This document shows, in pieces, positions 22,515 to 33,833 of a DNA stretch of 64,000 nucleotides. Below the pieces are notes generated by a model, which was given only the letters and a program-made list of their open reading frames with translations, searched no databases and was not told the DNA's origin. The position numbers and the translations under genes were made by a program. The number at the start of each line of letters is the position of its first letter. Positions within the stretch are counted from its first letter, which is position 1. The DNA comes from Aricia agestis (lineage: Eukaryota; Arthropoda; Insecta; Lepidoptera; Lycaenidae): the NCBI RefSeq assembly GCF_905147365.1, contig NC_056423.1:104501-168500 (forward strand). The letters run 5' to 3'.

Positions 22515-22689
22515 ATTCCCTCAAGATCCTGTAATAAGAGGAAAATGGCTGAAATTAATTGGGCGTGTTGGTTGGAATCCCAAGAAAAATTCAACAATAT
22601 GTAGCAAACATTTCATTGAAAATTTTTAAAGAAAAAGTAGAATAAATACTATTTTGGTTAAAGGAGCTATCCCAACTTTATTTGTGCCA
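22515..22689 (+). pseudogene. THAP-domain exon, broken (copy 2)
   Basis: Follows a good acceptor (gttttacag) and ends at a donor (ccagtaagt). Translation FPQDPVIRGKWLKLIG, then STICSKHFIENF, stop, RKSRINT, GAIPTLFVP. This is the second half of a THAP domain: F-P-x-D-P, Trp, C-x2-H-F and the closing A-x-P-T box. A TAA interrupts it between the C-S-K-H-F and GAIPTLF parts. Phase 2 at the acceptor matches the donor phase of the THAP first exon at 34036-34112, so both derive from the same exon arrangement, though from different loci. Confidence 0.7.
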
Positions 22690-23059
22690 GTAAGTTTGAC
22701 ATACTGTTGCACTTGTTACTGAAGCAATTATTAAAAATAAGCAATTATTGCTTTTTAGTTCATTTAAGATTATACCTAAATGAACTAAAAATTATTAAAT
22801 AATCCTTATTCTGTACTCTATCTTCATAATTTTGAAGTCGGTACCAGTCCTAAGTATATAAGTTGTAGTTATACCTATTCTGTCAGAGAACTGGCGATTA
22901 GGTTAGCTGGTACCGATTGTGAGAACAGAATTAATACTGAGTACAGAATAAGAATTGACATTACCTTGGAAGTCGGCTTTAATTTTTTGTTTAAAAAATG
23001 ATAATTTTACTCTTTTTAGCTGTCCTTAAGGTTTTCTATACCTACAGTTGGTGTTTTAA

Positions 23060-23690
23060 AAAATCAAAATCAAAATTGCTTTAATTCTGAACAAATCTAA
23101 AATAAAATATATTTTCAGAATACATGGTGCCTACCACCGATTCGGGAACTAAGCCGACGAGAAGAACCGGCGTAAGAAACTCGCACGGAGCCCACTTTTT
23201 ACCAAAAAAAGTGAGAAAAAAAAATAATCTTTTAAAATAAAATTTACAATGCTGTAACTAAAAATTATACAATGTAAACATAGATAGATACATAATAATT
23301 GTAAGTCATGTAGAAGTAGCCTTGCAAGCAGTAATTCAGCATTCCCAAGATGTGCCATCGTTTATGAAATCATTGACCTTATAATAGGCTTTGGCACAAA
23401 ACGTTCTTTGACTACTTTTTTAAATTTATTAATCGAAAGATTTTGAACGTTTTCTGGGACCATATGTTCCCATTTGAATATCAAAGAGTCACCTCGATTT
23501 CTCATGGTTTCCATCACCAGACCACCACTTTTGTGAACATGATACCTACTCGGAACAATACAATGTACAACAAAAGAAAAAATTTGAAAATCGGTTCATA
23601 AACGGCGGAGAATAAATAAAAAATATATCCACAGCCGAACGTCTAGACTCCTCCTGTTTGGAAGTCGGTTAAAAATAATTATATTAAAAA
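23060..23690 (-). mobile_element. LINE 3'-end fragment
   Basis: On the minus strand, from about 23560 downward, a frame reads TMRNRGDSLIFKWEHM, VPENVQNLSINKFKKVVKER and, after a shift, KAYYKVNDFINDG. This is like the last residues of lepidopteran LINE reverse transcriptases (K-x-V-K-x-R ... AYY ... ND). The following 'gaaaatcggttcataaacgg' and 'tttggaagtcggttaaaaat' also recur at 50270-50450 and 58195-58230. Truncated; not functional. Confidence 0.55.
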
Positions 23691-24040
23691 ATATTATGAT
23701 ATGTATTTAATTTAAGAATAAAATATACTATGTGTGTTGTTTACTTTCAACGTTTACTTTCAATGTAAGGACTGATTTACCAGATAGATTTTACCTGAGT
23801 AAAAAATAAGTAACTTTATAATGTGTCATGTGTATATTATTTACCCCTATAAGAACCTCATGTCATAACATATCCGACGATTGAAAAATCATTCCAAAAG
23901 AAAATGTGTATCTACTTTTCAATCGTCACCTTTTTTTGCCAATTAAAATTTATGATACCTAATTTTAAATATAAATCTGTCAAAGTTGCATACATTTATT
24001 TCTTATAGAAACTCAGGTAAAATAACTCGAACGGACTATA

Positions 24041-24072
24041 CTATCGATAGCAAAATACTATACTATCGATAG
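24041..24072. promoter_or_regulatory. Paired DRE-like CTATCGATAG motifs upstream of BLOC1S4
   Basis: The 10-bp palindrome CTATCGATAG occurs at 24041-24050 and 24063-24072, 22 bp apart. It contains the DREF-binding core TATCGATA. It lies ~375-400 bp upstream of the BLOC1S4 start codon, a plausible promoter position. Binding is inferred from the motif only. Confidence 0.5.
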
Positions 24073-24237
24073 TAAAATATACATCACTAGCACACGCACA
24101 CATTGACAGATCGAAAATGGTCACGCATTTTTGGGTTGTCAGGTGGTCTTTACGACAGTATATATTAAGTCTATGGTACTACTAATATATATTCTGTGGT
24201 ATAGGCTGAGATATTATGATGCTGATGATTTCTTTTC

Positions 24238-24320
24238 ATGAAAAAAATATACGACAGCTGTTGCAAACTGACATCATGTCAGTTTGCAGCAGGCAGCAGC
24301 TGTCATATATTTTTTCAAAG
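24238..24320. repeat. Inverted repeat upstream of BLOC1S4
   Basis: 'gaaaaaaatatacgacagct' then 'caaactgacat' are mirrored by 'atgtcagtttg' and 'agctgtcatatattttttc'. It is an ~80-bp hairpin between the DRE pair and the start codon, probably a small MITE. Confidence 0.7.
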
Positions 24321-24447
24321 TTTGTATTTTGAATTTTTGCCGTCAATGGTGTTTTTGACTGCAAATCTGTTTATAAGTTAAAAAATCTATTTATTGTTCA
24401 TACTTAATAAATTTATAAATTTCATAAATATTTTTATGTAATTTGTT

Positions 24448-24921
24448 ATGGCCTTAACGAACAAAATGTTGGAGAAAGAAGTAGTGGACTACGCAGGCTA
24501 TATAAAGTTAGACCTAACCAACAATTTTCAGACTATCCAAGATGTTATTGATAATATGATAACGAGGCTGGAAGAATTAACAAGTGTTGTTCAAATTATT
24601 AAGCAGAAAAATAACGACTGCCGGTCTATTTCAGAAGACGTATGTAAATATCGTACTGAAATATCATCTTTATCGAAGAAAGTGGCGACTCTTTCTAACG
24701 TTATCATAAAACTCCAGAACAATATAGATGCTATTGAGAAACAAGTTGAAAGGGCTGAGTTAGTCTTTGGCATAAACAGTGATAGTAAATTGACAAGTTT
24801 TTTGAAACCATTCTTCAAGAGAAACAAGGAACAAGCACCTGCAGCACACAGCACAATCGAAAATCCAGAAAAAATTGCAATTTCATCTGTTCTAGATAAT
24901 TTTGATAGTAATAAATCATAG
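24448..24921 (+). CDS. BLOC1S4: Biogenesis of lysosome-related organelles complex 1 subunit 4 (cappuccino)
   Basis: A single-exon frame of 157 aa, TAG at 24919. It begins DYAGYIKLDL (residues ~14-23), then a helical region ITRLEELTSVV, a second coiled coil LSKKVATLSNVIIKLQ and IDAIEKQVERAELVFG, and ends with a conserved FLKPFFKRNK-type basic segment. Order and spacing fit BLOC1S4: the vertebrate protein has 'L-T-R-V-D-E-F', then 'V-x-x-M-E-E-Q-V-x-K-A-E' and a Phe-rich tail. BLOC-1 is a cytosolic octamer that sorts cargo from endosomes to pigment granules and other lysosome-related organelles. Possible AATAAA at 25144. Small coiled-coil proteins are easy to confuse, so confidence is below certainty. 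Confidence 0.8.
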   Translation: MALTNKMLEKEVVDYAGYIKLDLTNNFQTIQDVIDNMITRLEELTSVVQIIKQKNNDCRSISEDVCKYRTEISSLSKKVATLSNVIIKLQNNIDAIEKQVERAELVFGINSDSKLTSFLKPFFKRNKEQAPAAHSTIENPEKIAISSVLDNFDSNKS

Positions 24922-25224
24922 CCTTTAACAATTTTTTTCCTTTCAACCTTTAAACACATTTATCCATTTACTTTTCCAATGTATTAGACATTAGTAAATA
25001 TACAAAACATACAAAGTTAGCAGCATCAAATCCGCAGAATCAATTTATTCTATTATTATGGGTGACTGAGACAAATAAGCAGCTCACTGCTAAGAATAAG
25101 ATTGAAAGCAACAACAAAATGGATACCCACTACAATGTAAACAAATAAAATGTACATACATAGGTACTTTGAATATTTATTTTATGATAGCTTACTTCCC
25201 TAGAACATAGTACATTACGCACCT

Positions 25225-25340
25225 AGGACAGGAAAATAAGAAAAGTCTCAGATCACATGTACTGTAACATGTACGTGTGTTGGCCAAGGCGAAGCCAAGG
25301 TCAACAAACATGTGATCTGAGGCTTTCTTATTTACTGCCC
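25225..25340. repeat. Hairpin 'gtctcagatcacatgt'
   Basis: 'aagtctcagatcacatgt' and 'acatgtgatctgaggcttt' are inverted copies around 'gtgttggccaaggcgaagcc'. A MITE-like piece of ~110 bp in the BLOC1S4-DUT interval. Confidence 0.65.
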
Positions 25341-25464
25341 ATGGTGCATAATGCGTATACTATTTTTCTCATCGACGGAGACGGAAAACGGCAACATCGG
25401 TAAGCGCAGCGGGAAGAAAGTTGACGTTTTCTGCCCGGAGGTGAGAAAAATATTTTTTTGATTA

Positions 25465-26735
25465 CTATCAAGCTAATTTTTCGTGAGTAGCTTCATTTTA
25501 ATAACAACAATTTCCTCTGCAAAAAATCTCGAAAGTGGTAGCTAACAAAGATAGAAATGATTTAATATTTCGAATTAATGGTCCTTATTCCTAAACACAG
25601 ATCAGATAGTAATTACTACGTACCTACGTCCTAAAATATGGATTGTTCTATTTGTAGGACATTGTTACTGTTAAATTATATATCTATTAACCTATCAATA
25701 TAAGTACAAAAAATCTGGATAGTAACTAGTTAGTACCATGCCACACGATGCGGTGCGGCGCCTGACCGGTGCCGCTCTGGTTTCCTACATATAAAAATGT
25801 ATGGTATGGCAATAGATAAATGATTGGTCTCGCGCGCGCGATAGCAATCATTTATCTAAGGGTATGGCACACGGCGCTGTCCGGTGCGTTCCGGCGCTGC
25901 ACCGCACGCGCACCGGAATATGCCGGAATCGAGACGAGGCGGGGAGGGGTGTAATGTGTATGTATTGGTATTTGGTGGAGGTCGAGTCCGTCGCTGCTAC
26001 AGTACTGCAAAACGTTGCGGCGCCGCACTCACCGTGTGGCCGGTAGTCCGGTGAGATGTGGCATGGCTGTTAGGGTTACATAGTCAACGAGCACTTGTTT
26101 ATTACAGAACCCTAAAACCAGCTGATCTTTTGTATATAGGTTAGTTATATAATTAAAGAGAAACATTGTCCAAATAGAACAATCCATATTTTAGATCCTG
26201 TCCAGATGAGGTTTTACGCGCGTACCCGAGATACTGGAGCTACCTGCAGCTCTTCTGATGTTGCAGGTGTCTATGGGCGACGGTAGTTGCTTTGCATCAG
26301 CTGACCCGTTTGCTCGTTTGCCCCGCGTTTTCTTACTCGCGCGTAAAACGCTTGCAATGAGTGGGACTCTCGACTCGCCCGTAAAACGCGCGAGCGACGC
26401 ACGAGTCTAAAATACTTGGGTGTTATTGCAGCGTCCAAAGTACGCGCGAGTCCGTTGCGAATGAACGTATTTGATTGGAGCGCGTGATAACTTCCATGTT
26501 TGTAGCGTAAAAACGCGCGTAAACGCGGTATATGATGGAAGAGAAATTGAAACGTGAGTATGGACTTCGCGCGTAAAACGCCTCATCTGGACAGGCACAT
26601 GGTCCTAAGTCCTAACCATCAAATCAAAATATTAAATCTTTTCTATCTCTGTTAGCAACCACTTTCGAGAATTTTCGCAGAGGAAATTGTTGTTTGTCTT
26701 AATATAAGCTACTCACAAAAAATTAGCTTGAAATA
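25465..26735. mobile_element. Nested inverted-repeat element
   Basis: Outer arms: 25470-25590 ('aagctaatttttcgtgagta', 'caacaatttcctctgc') are mirrored at 26610-26735. Inner arms: 'aaaatatggattgttctatt' at 25634 is mirrored at 26170-26193. Between them is a GC-rich core (25735-26060) that itself has 'ccatgccacac' / 'gtgtggc' symmetry. Another MITE (26197-26595) is inserted in the right half. No transposase seen; the short open frames here are by-products. Confidence 0.7.
26197..26595. mobile_element. MITE with 'cctgtccagatgagg' ends
   Basis: Begins 'cctgtccagatgaggtttta' and ends with the inverse 'cctcatctggacagg', plus inner 'acgcgcgt' symmetry. It has absorbed part of a 'cttctgatgttgcaggtgtc...gtttgctcgtttgcccc' SINE tail at 26250-26325. 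Non-coding, 399 bp. Confidence 0.8.
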
Positions 26736-26898
26736 AAAATAAATTGTTCTCGTGAACCTGTACTTTACATTTTTAAGAGGAACTTAAATTTCTAAACACT
26801 TTTGAACAATACAATTAATCACAGCAATTATTATAGTACTTAGTAAAAATATGACAACCCTATTACAAAAATACTTAAAAGTTGAACTTGTTTCAATT

Positions 26899-28505
26899 TT
26901 ATTGTGTGCCAGTTGATCCAAAACCTCCGTCAGCTCTTTGGGTTTCAGACAGGGAATTAGCTTCAACTATTTCCGGATAGAAAATTTTCTCACATATGAG
27001 CTGGGCAATTCTATCACCTTTATTGACTACAAAGTCATTGTCAGAGTGGTTGAACAATACTACACCAACATTCCCACGATAATCTTCATCTATAACACCA
27101 GCTGAAAAATATAATCAGAAGTTATAAACTATATAACATATTCATGCAAATTGTGTATCTTGAGTCTACACTTAGTAAGTATAATGGGTGGAACATACAT
27201 ACACAATCTTAACTCAATTTGAGATATGAAATAACTGAACTCAGCAGTGATAAAATTTTGATGTGATACATTTAATTATTTATTACTTAGTACTGATCAA
27301 AATAATTATCCTATGGCCTTTGCTGGAGTCAGGTAAAAATAAACAATTTACTTTATAAAGTATTTCTATTTTCATATTATAAAAATAAGTATTGAAAATA
27401 AATATTTTGTCATTTAACCGATTTGTTGCGGATGGATCTTCATTTTTTACGTATATTAATCTCATAGCCTTCGTTTCTGGATATTGTAAGATTTTTTATG
27501 GAATAGAGCCCACCAACCTTTTTGAAAGTTGAGTTTATTTTGTAACGAAGCGTCATATTATGTTAATAAAATGTGTTATACCACAAACAGGATTCGGAAT
27601 AGGGTATTAATATACACAATTTTTCATTAACTTCTATGGTGCTAATAAACTACTGTACAAAAAAACAAATTTTTATTCAATTGCTAAGTACCTTTAATAT
27701 GCTAATTATTAATAGTTGAAATTTTATGAGGAAAACCAAAGTAAGTTTTTTACATCTAATTTAATACCTCATAATCAAGCAAATCATTAGAAAATGCAAA
27801 ATAAGTTAAATACTAAGGTTTAGCATAACTGTATTTAAAAAGTCACTTACCGTCCATTTCCTGAAATACACTTATTTTGCTACTTCTAATCACTTAAAAC
27901 AGTGTGCTGGACTGTTTACGTCAGATTCCAAATGTAAGCTAAAAGTATTGAAGCTTTAAACATGCTCAACGCCACAGTTAGAAGTTAGCAAAATTAGATG
28001 TCGCAACGAATCGGTTAAGAACACAGGACTTTACAAAAGAACTCTTTTATTAGTCCTAAGCTTGTAGCTGGAGTTATCTTACCTCCAACATCAATAAAGT
28101 TTTTAACAGCAAGCCCGGAGCGAGGTGCAACTCTTCCATAGCAGCCAGAAGGTAATTCTATCTGTATGTCAGTCTTTATTAACTCCTTACCCCGAGCTGG
28201 TACAACGTAGTCATATGCACTGTACGAAAAATAATAATATTTTATAGTCACTGACATAGTAAGTACTACGTAGTACTTACTACCTCAGTGATTATAGTAA
28301 GTAGTATTGACATTGGATAGGCACTTCATACTTTATATTACCAACAATTTTATAGAAAAACTTTAAATCATTTATAAATTGAAATTTATATGCGGTATTA
28401 CCTTTTTAAATCAAATCCGGCTGCTTTTTCAGACCCTTTCGAGGGTGCAAATGCGTTGGTGGTTAAGCGTGTGAATTTCAAAACGGTATTTACGGTAGCG
28501 GGCAT
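26899..28505 (-). CDS. DUT: Deoxyuridine 5'-triphosphate nucleotidohydrolase (dUTPase)
   Basis: Three minus-strand exons: 28402-28505 (ATG at 28505), 28083-28219 and 26899-27101 (TAA). They sum to 444 nt, a 147-aa protein. Junction codons read AG|T (Ser) and G|CT (Ala), giving the motif DVGAGVIDEDYRGN across the second junction. All five motifs of trimeric dUTPases are visible: AGFDLKSAYD, APRSGLA, GVIDEDYRGNVGV, RIAQLI and the C-terminal RADGGFGSTG. The enzyme hydrolyses dUTP to dUMP and pyrophosphate, keeping uracil out of DNA. No mitochondrial leader is seen, so this is the nuclear/cytosolic form. All catalytic residues are intact. Confidence 0.97.
28253..28296. repeat. Palindrome 'agtaagtactacgtagtact'
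   Basis: Reads 'cactgacatagtaagtacta', the self-complementary 'cgtagtacttactacctcagtg'. A close copy lies at 32755-32800. It abuts the DUT second exon in intron 1. Confidence 0.75.
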
Positions 28506-28668
28506 GTTTATAAAATGGTCTGGAATCTATTAAAATGCTACGAAAAAAGTAAACGTAGGTTCTACTTTGTAATAACTTAACAAGCGTAAAATCACAAAAA
28601 GATGCACCGCAGAACTCAATGTTGCAAAATTTGGCGCCAATTTCTAAATGTCAGACATTGGTCTTATT

Positions 28669-28745
28669 TTTTTTTCTTATTATGGCACTTCGGCTATTTA
28701 TCCATGGCCAGTGTCGAGTATATATTATGGCGGGAAAAATATTTT
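28669..28745 (+). repeat. 'ttattatggcacttcggct' repeat fragment
   Basis: 5' part of the element described at 10689-11025, ~165 bp upstream of the DUT start codon. Only the first ~75 bp is present. Confidence 0.65.
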
Positions 28746-28782
28746 AATTGAAATAAAATATAAATCTTATATCTTTAAACTA

Positions 28783-29622
28783 CGAATAATAAAAACTAAG
28801 GAATCGTAACTCCCATACTATTACCGTTTTAAATTTGGTTCCTTTTGATCTGTCATGTAACGTCAGCCTAGTACCGCTCAAGGTCACCTAAATCACAATA
28901 GACACAACGACCAGTAGTTCGACTGCAAAGAGACGGACAGGTTTCAATATCTGTCCAATTCGTCGGGTTTCACTAGGATTATGAACGGAATGTGCCTCGC
29001 GCTGGCTGATATAATTTATTTTTAAATATTTAAAATAAAGATTTCAAAATTAGATTCTGTCAATTTTAATCGCATGTGCCAAAACATAAACAACGATACG
29101 ACCAAAGAGGAACACGTCCAGCGAATATGTCATAGTTTTAAATTCGTAGGTAACAAGTTAACAGCTCTAGCGACGATTTTCGCCATAATACGTCAAATTT
29201 AAAAATTTCAACATCAGTTCTAAGTCGGCAATCGGCATACTCTATCATTCTGTCTACTCTGTGGGTGTGACGCACAATGACGGCCACGTCACATAATTGT
29301 GTCATTACGGTCACATATTGCAAATTTGTGATGTCTCTACTAACATTTGTGTTTGTGTTTGTTTTAGGTTAATCAACTCCTGTAAATAAATGTAATTTTG
29401 TTTTGTAACCGTACACGTCTTGTTACTTCACCAGACCTTCGCTACATAGAGCAAAGTCCTTTAAGCCACTCTGACATTGGCAACTCACCGAGGCGGCCAT
29501 TTTTAAAAGAAGAAGAAATGTATATTGAAATGTGTACCTAAGGTACCCTTTTTTGACAACTATTGTGGAGCATGTTTTTTGACGGAGTTACTTTTCCTTA
29601 GTTTTTATTATTCATAGTCTTT
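28783..29622. mobile_element. Inverted-repeat element, 'gaataataaaaactaaggaa' ends
   Basis: 'actacgaataataaaaacta' with 'aggaatcgtaactcc' at the left is mirrored at 29590-29622. The right end extends into 'gacggagttac...gcatgttttttgacgg', which also appears inverted at 20706-20790. A single end is present at 32965-32985. About 840 bp, with no recognisable protein; short frames inside are not convincing. Confidence 0.6.
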
Positions 29623-29632
29623 AACGGCCGTT

Positions 29633-29791
29633 TCCAATATTTGATCTATCTCTGGTTTTGCCCTACTAGAGATAGGAATAGCTCACAAGTCACATTAGAT
29701 ATTAGAGACATATATTTTATGTTAATTGTGAGCTATTCCTATCTCTAGTACGACAAAACCAGAGATAGATCAAATATTGGGAATGGCCGTA
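29633..29791. mobile_element. MITE, 'tccaatatttgatctatctc' family, copy 1
   Basis: Nearly perfect hairpin: 'aatatttgatctatctctgg', 'ctactagagataggaatagc' and 'tcacaa' are mirrored across a short AT loop. The same MITE, even more symmetric, lies at 44319-44482. Confidence 0.88.
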
Positions 29792-30114
29792 AACGAGCAA
29801 TACGACACACAACACGACACGACATAAGATATATATACTTACATTATACAGTATGTAACAAAAATAAGTGATAATACTTTAGGGTATGTACGTGAATTAA
29901 TAGCAGGTTATCCTCTTTCTATCGAATCTTACTAACCTAGTGGGGATTTTGAGAGTAAAGGAAGAGAGAAGGCTCTAGTGTACTGCGCACACACTTGAGC
30001 ACTGTAAAATTATTCCTGCCTATCACCAAAACCGATGTGGAGGTATTTTAATAGTTATAATTTTAAAAATATACTAAAATATTCAATAGATCATGTCATC
30101 CTCGAAAGCCCCAG

Positions 30115-30186
30115 CCACCTTTTCCAGTAAATTTTTAACATTTCTTTCACTTTTTCCGTCATGAAAAAAAAAAAAATATATATATA

Positions 30187-30272
<86 letters not shown>

Positions 30273-30319
30273 TCCAGTAAATTTTTAACATTTCTTTCAC
30301 TTTTTCCGTCATGAAAAAA

Positions 30320-30330
<11 letters not shown>
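30115..30330. repeat. Duplicated flank around (AT)n microsatellite
   Basis: 'ccttttccagtaaattttta' with 'catttctttcactttttccgtcatg' and an A-run occurs at 30118-30174 and identically at 30268-30325. About 95 bp of (AT)n lies between. This is a direct duplication spanning a microsatellite. Confidence 0.9.
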
Positions 30331-30351
<21 letters not shown>

Positions 30352-31520
30352 ATAGAATTCTATTGTCGACGAGAAATTATGTTTACGTACGAAAATTACA
30401 TATTCAATTTCAAATAATTCTCGCTGGTTTTTTGCTTCCGTTCTAGATGGAAATCATGTGACACATTGTATATTTTTCCTACATCCATTTAAATGTATGG
30501 ATATATTGATACCGTATATTGTACTATATTAATTCCATGCATTCTACTAATTAAATGACTCCTTACTATATTTGAGATTATATCGGTACCGTATATTATT
30601 TTTGTATGTACGCCATAAACTGTTGAGTTTGTTGCTTCCTCCTAACCTAATATGTTATATCGATACATACATAGGTACCTATATAATAGATCCCAATAAA
30701 TTCATTGCGTGATGTGGTCTCTGTCTACCCCAATGAGGGACAGGAGTGACGATAATTATGTATGTATGAATAGAGAATCATCCCTCTTTATGAAGTCGAT
30801 TAAAATGAAATACTTATTTCTATAACTTGGAGTACATAACAGACATTAAAAACAAGTTATCCATATATTACATAGATTAATTAAATTTTAAATTATAATT
30901 AGGTAAGTCCGCTAGGCTAACTAAAAAATATTAAGAATAATTATGATAGATATGATCATTTTATTTATGTGAGCGTGTTTCTTCTGAACTTAAGTATGAA
31001 CACAAAATAAAACAATTGTTTCGGTAGTAGGTATTTTTAAGTTTTATTGTTTAAAATCAAGTAGGTACAATAATAAACCCATAGTCATAATAATCAAAGT
31101 GTCGGACAAATCAAATACACCGAAATAGGAACATAAAAGTAATTTAAGAAATTAACAATTTTAAGAACGACCAGTTGAGAGGCTAATTTACTGTGACATT
31201 GACTATAGTTAACTTGTGTATGTAAGCAATACTAGTTTTCAATCGTGGCTCTGCCCACGTGACAAGTTGATAAAATTTAACAAATTGAAATTCGTTATTA
31301 GCCGTTTAGGCGTTAAAAAAATAAAACAAAAATGCTTAGAAAAATATTAACCTGAAGAATCACATATCAGACATACCTATCAGTACAAAGTCTCAAAAAA
31401 AGGCCCTTTAGGCGTCGAAAAGAAAAATAAAAGCGCTTAAAAAATTATTAACGTACCTATCGAAAATAAGATAAATCAGTCCAAAATCTCAAAATATTAC
31501 ACAACTACACAAAAATTACA
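30331..31520. other. AT-rich intergenic DNA
   Basis: No gene and no family recognised elsewhere in the window, apart from a possible repeat tail near 30680-30770 ('ctaccccaatgagggacagg'). Frames are short. Confidence 0.5.
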
Positions 31521-31524
31521 CAAC

Positions 31525-32475
31525 AATTTACTAATATTATAAATGTGAAAGTATCTCTGTCTGTCTGTCTGTATGTCTGTCTGTCTCGCTTTCACGCCAA
31601 AACTACTGAGCCGATTGCAATGAAATTTTGTACACAGTTATTCTAGAGTCTGAGAAAGGACATAGGCTACATTTTGATGTGGGAAAATATCTTATTTCCA
31701 TGAAAATATCGATGAAAATTAATTCGCATTGCGCGTGGCCAGCGCTCATCCCGGGGGTCCTGGGTTCGAGTCCCGCAGGCGGAACAAAAAGTTTTCAATG
31801 TTCCTGGGTCTTGGATGTGTATTAAAATAATATTTCAAAAATCTTAAATATATTTTATGTATAATATTATAAAAAATCCAGAAATATATTGATGCAATGA
31901 ACATTTTAGTTCTAATACGATTCAACAGATGGCGTTTTATTTTTTACTTCATTGTAACATAGAACTAATCATACTTATTAGTTATTATGTTTTTGTTTAT
32001 AGTTTTTAATACGTTAGAATATTATGTTTAATAATATTATCACTTGCTATAATAATAATCAATCTATCTTATCTTATAGAACTCCTACTGCATTTCTAAG
32101 GAGTTCGAGTGTACCGTGTTGGCCTATATTCCATCCAGAAAATATATCAATGCAATCAACATTTTAATTCTAATATATGAAAACAGATGGCGCTTTACTT
32201 TTACTTCATTATTGTAACAGTTAGTACTGTTACAATATCATACCTACTTTATTATATATTATTGTTTTTATTCATAACTAGCTGTTGCCCGCGACTTCGT
32301 CCGCGTGGACTTTAGTTTATAGCGCGCGGTGTCAACAAAATTTGTGTCAAATTTAAAAACTTTTTAAAACCCTGGTAAGTGGTACCCCTCTTAGGGCCGT
32401 GCAGCGCGCTACACCGGAATGGCAGCGCTGAAAGTGCTGGCCTCGCCGCTGCCATTCCGGTGTAGCGCGGCCCTC
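31525..32475 (-). mobile_element. Composite repeat, copy B
   Basis: Minus-strand copy of the family at 1558-2545 and 56293-58055. It reads (GTCTGTCT)n, 'ctcgctttcacgccaaaact', the B-box-like 'gggttcgagtcccgc' at 31762-31776 and a middle segment lacking in copy A. Then come 'gctgttgcccgcgacttcgt' and the 'ctacaccggaatgg' palindrome. It breaks off at ~32475. A 65-codon frame conserved in all three copies is a by-product of the repeat. Confidence 0.8.
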
Positions 32476-33261
32476 AATTATACCTTGTAAATTTTGATGC
32501 ACCAGATTAATCAAATTACATTTATTCTTACTTAATATGTTTGAGTCTAACAAATTATTGGTAGGATTTTCAATACTAAAATTTCCGCAAGAGATGTCCT
32601 CCATTGTCTTATTATCTAATTTAAAATATACTTAAATATTTGGAACATATATTTTTTTAAAAAACATTGTCTGATTATCTATATTTAAATATATAAGTAT
32701 ATTTTGGAATCTCAGGAACTACTGATACAATTTGAAAATTCTTTCAGTCTTACCACTGACATAGTATGTACTACGTAGTACTTACTACCTTACTGAGTCT
32801 TACCCATTTATCGAGAAAGGCTACAGGCTATATTTTATCACGCTAAGACTAATAGGAGTGAAGAAATAGAGGAAAATGTGGAAAAAACGGAGGAAATTAT
32901 TTAAAATTGCTTATTATCTTAAGGTGACGCCGCCTTAAAGTAAAAAACCGTGTTGGATTAGTTTTTATTATTCGTAGGTTGGATATGTTTTAGATTGCTT
33001 GTTTCCTATGAGAGGCCGGCCCGGCCTCTCGTAGAAAAAAGTTACAGATTTTATTTTTTAATTTAATGTGATTTTTGTTACTGCATACTCTTCACTAACT
33101 TCTGACTTCTCACATATTATTAGGATGGCTTCGCGGACCACTTGGAATGGTTTCAGGGACCACCAGTGGTCCACGGACCACCGGTTAAGAATCACTGCTC
33201 TACAACAATTTTTATGTGACCTAAACGTGTCATTTTAACAAAGAGGGTATAAAAGTCCTCA

Positions 33262-33605
33262 ATTAAATAATTCATTAATCACCAGAGCCAGTTCACAATA
33301 ATTATTGTTACGTAGACTTTTATTTTTATTTAATATATTTAATTAATATATTTATTACAAAATTGTTAAATAAGTACACGACCGGTTTCGAAAAAATCAT
33401 CATCAGGTCTCTTCGTCATTTTTTCGAAACCACTTCCACTTTAATTAAATATATTTGTAATAAATATATTAAATTAAAGTGGAATAAGTGCTAGGAAAGT
33501 GTATAATTATTTAATTGAAGATGAATTTCCACCAAGAAGTGACAGTCAAAGTCTACGTAACAATAATTATTGTGGACTGGCTCTGGTGAATTAATGAAAG
33601 TAATC
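33262..33605. mobile_element. MITE, ~340 bp, 'aatcaccagagccagt' ends
   Basis: 'ttcattaatcaccagagcca' plus 'acaataattattgttacgta' at the left is mirrored at 33545-33600. Inner arms ('aatatatttattacaa') also pair. Non-coding. Confidence 0.8.
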
Positions 33606-33627
33606 GTACGCTAAGAATAAAACCAGT

Positions 33628-33833
33628 CAAGTGCGAGTCGGACTAGCGTACGAAGGGTTCCGTACCAATATAGAGTAAAAATATACCAAGAGTTGTATTT
33701 TTTGTATGGGAATTAAATTAAATTTTTATTTTATTTTAATATTATTAATAACTTTTGAAGTAGACATATAATGTAAGCCTTTGTGAAAATATCAAGTGCC
33801 TGCCTATTGCCATTATTGATATCGAGCAAAAAG
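33628..33833 (-). mobile_element. SINE-like repeat, 'gattccgtacccaaagggt' family, interrupted copy, part 1
   Basis: 'gtgcgagtcggactagcgta' and 'gggttccgtacc' to 'attgatatcgagcaaaaag'. The continuation is at 39331-39600, beyond a 5.5-kb insertion. The intact relative at 53808-54230 shows that these two parts were once joined. Confidence 0.85.

Noticed and set aside
31628..31825. 65-codon frame found three times in the window (also 2256-2453 and 57735-57932, minus strand)
   Set aside because: Conserved because the composite repeat is repeated, not because of a protein; it spans the tRNA-like module.
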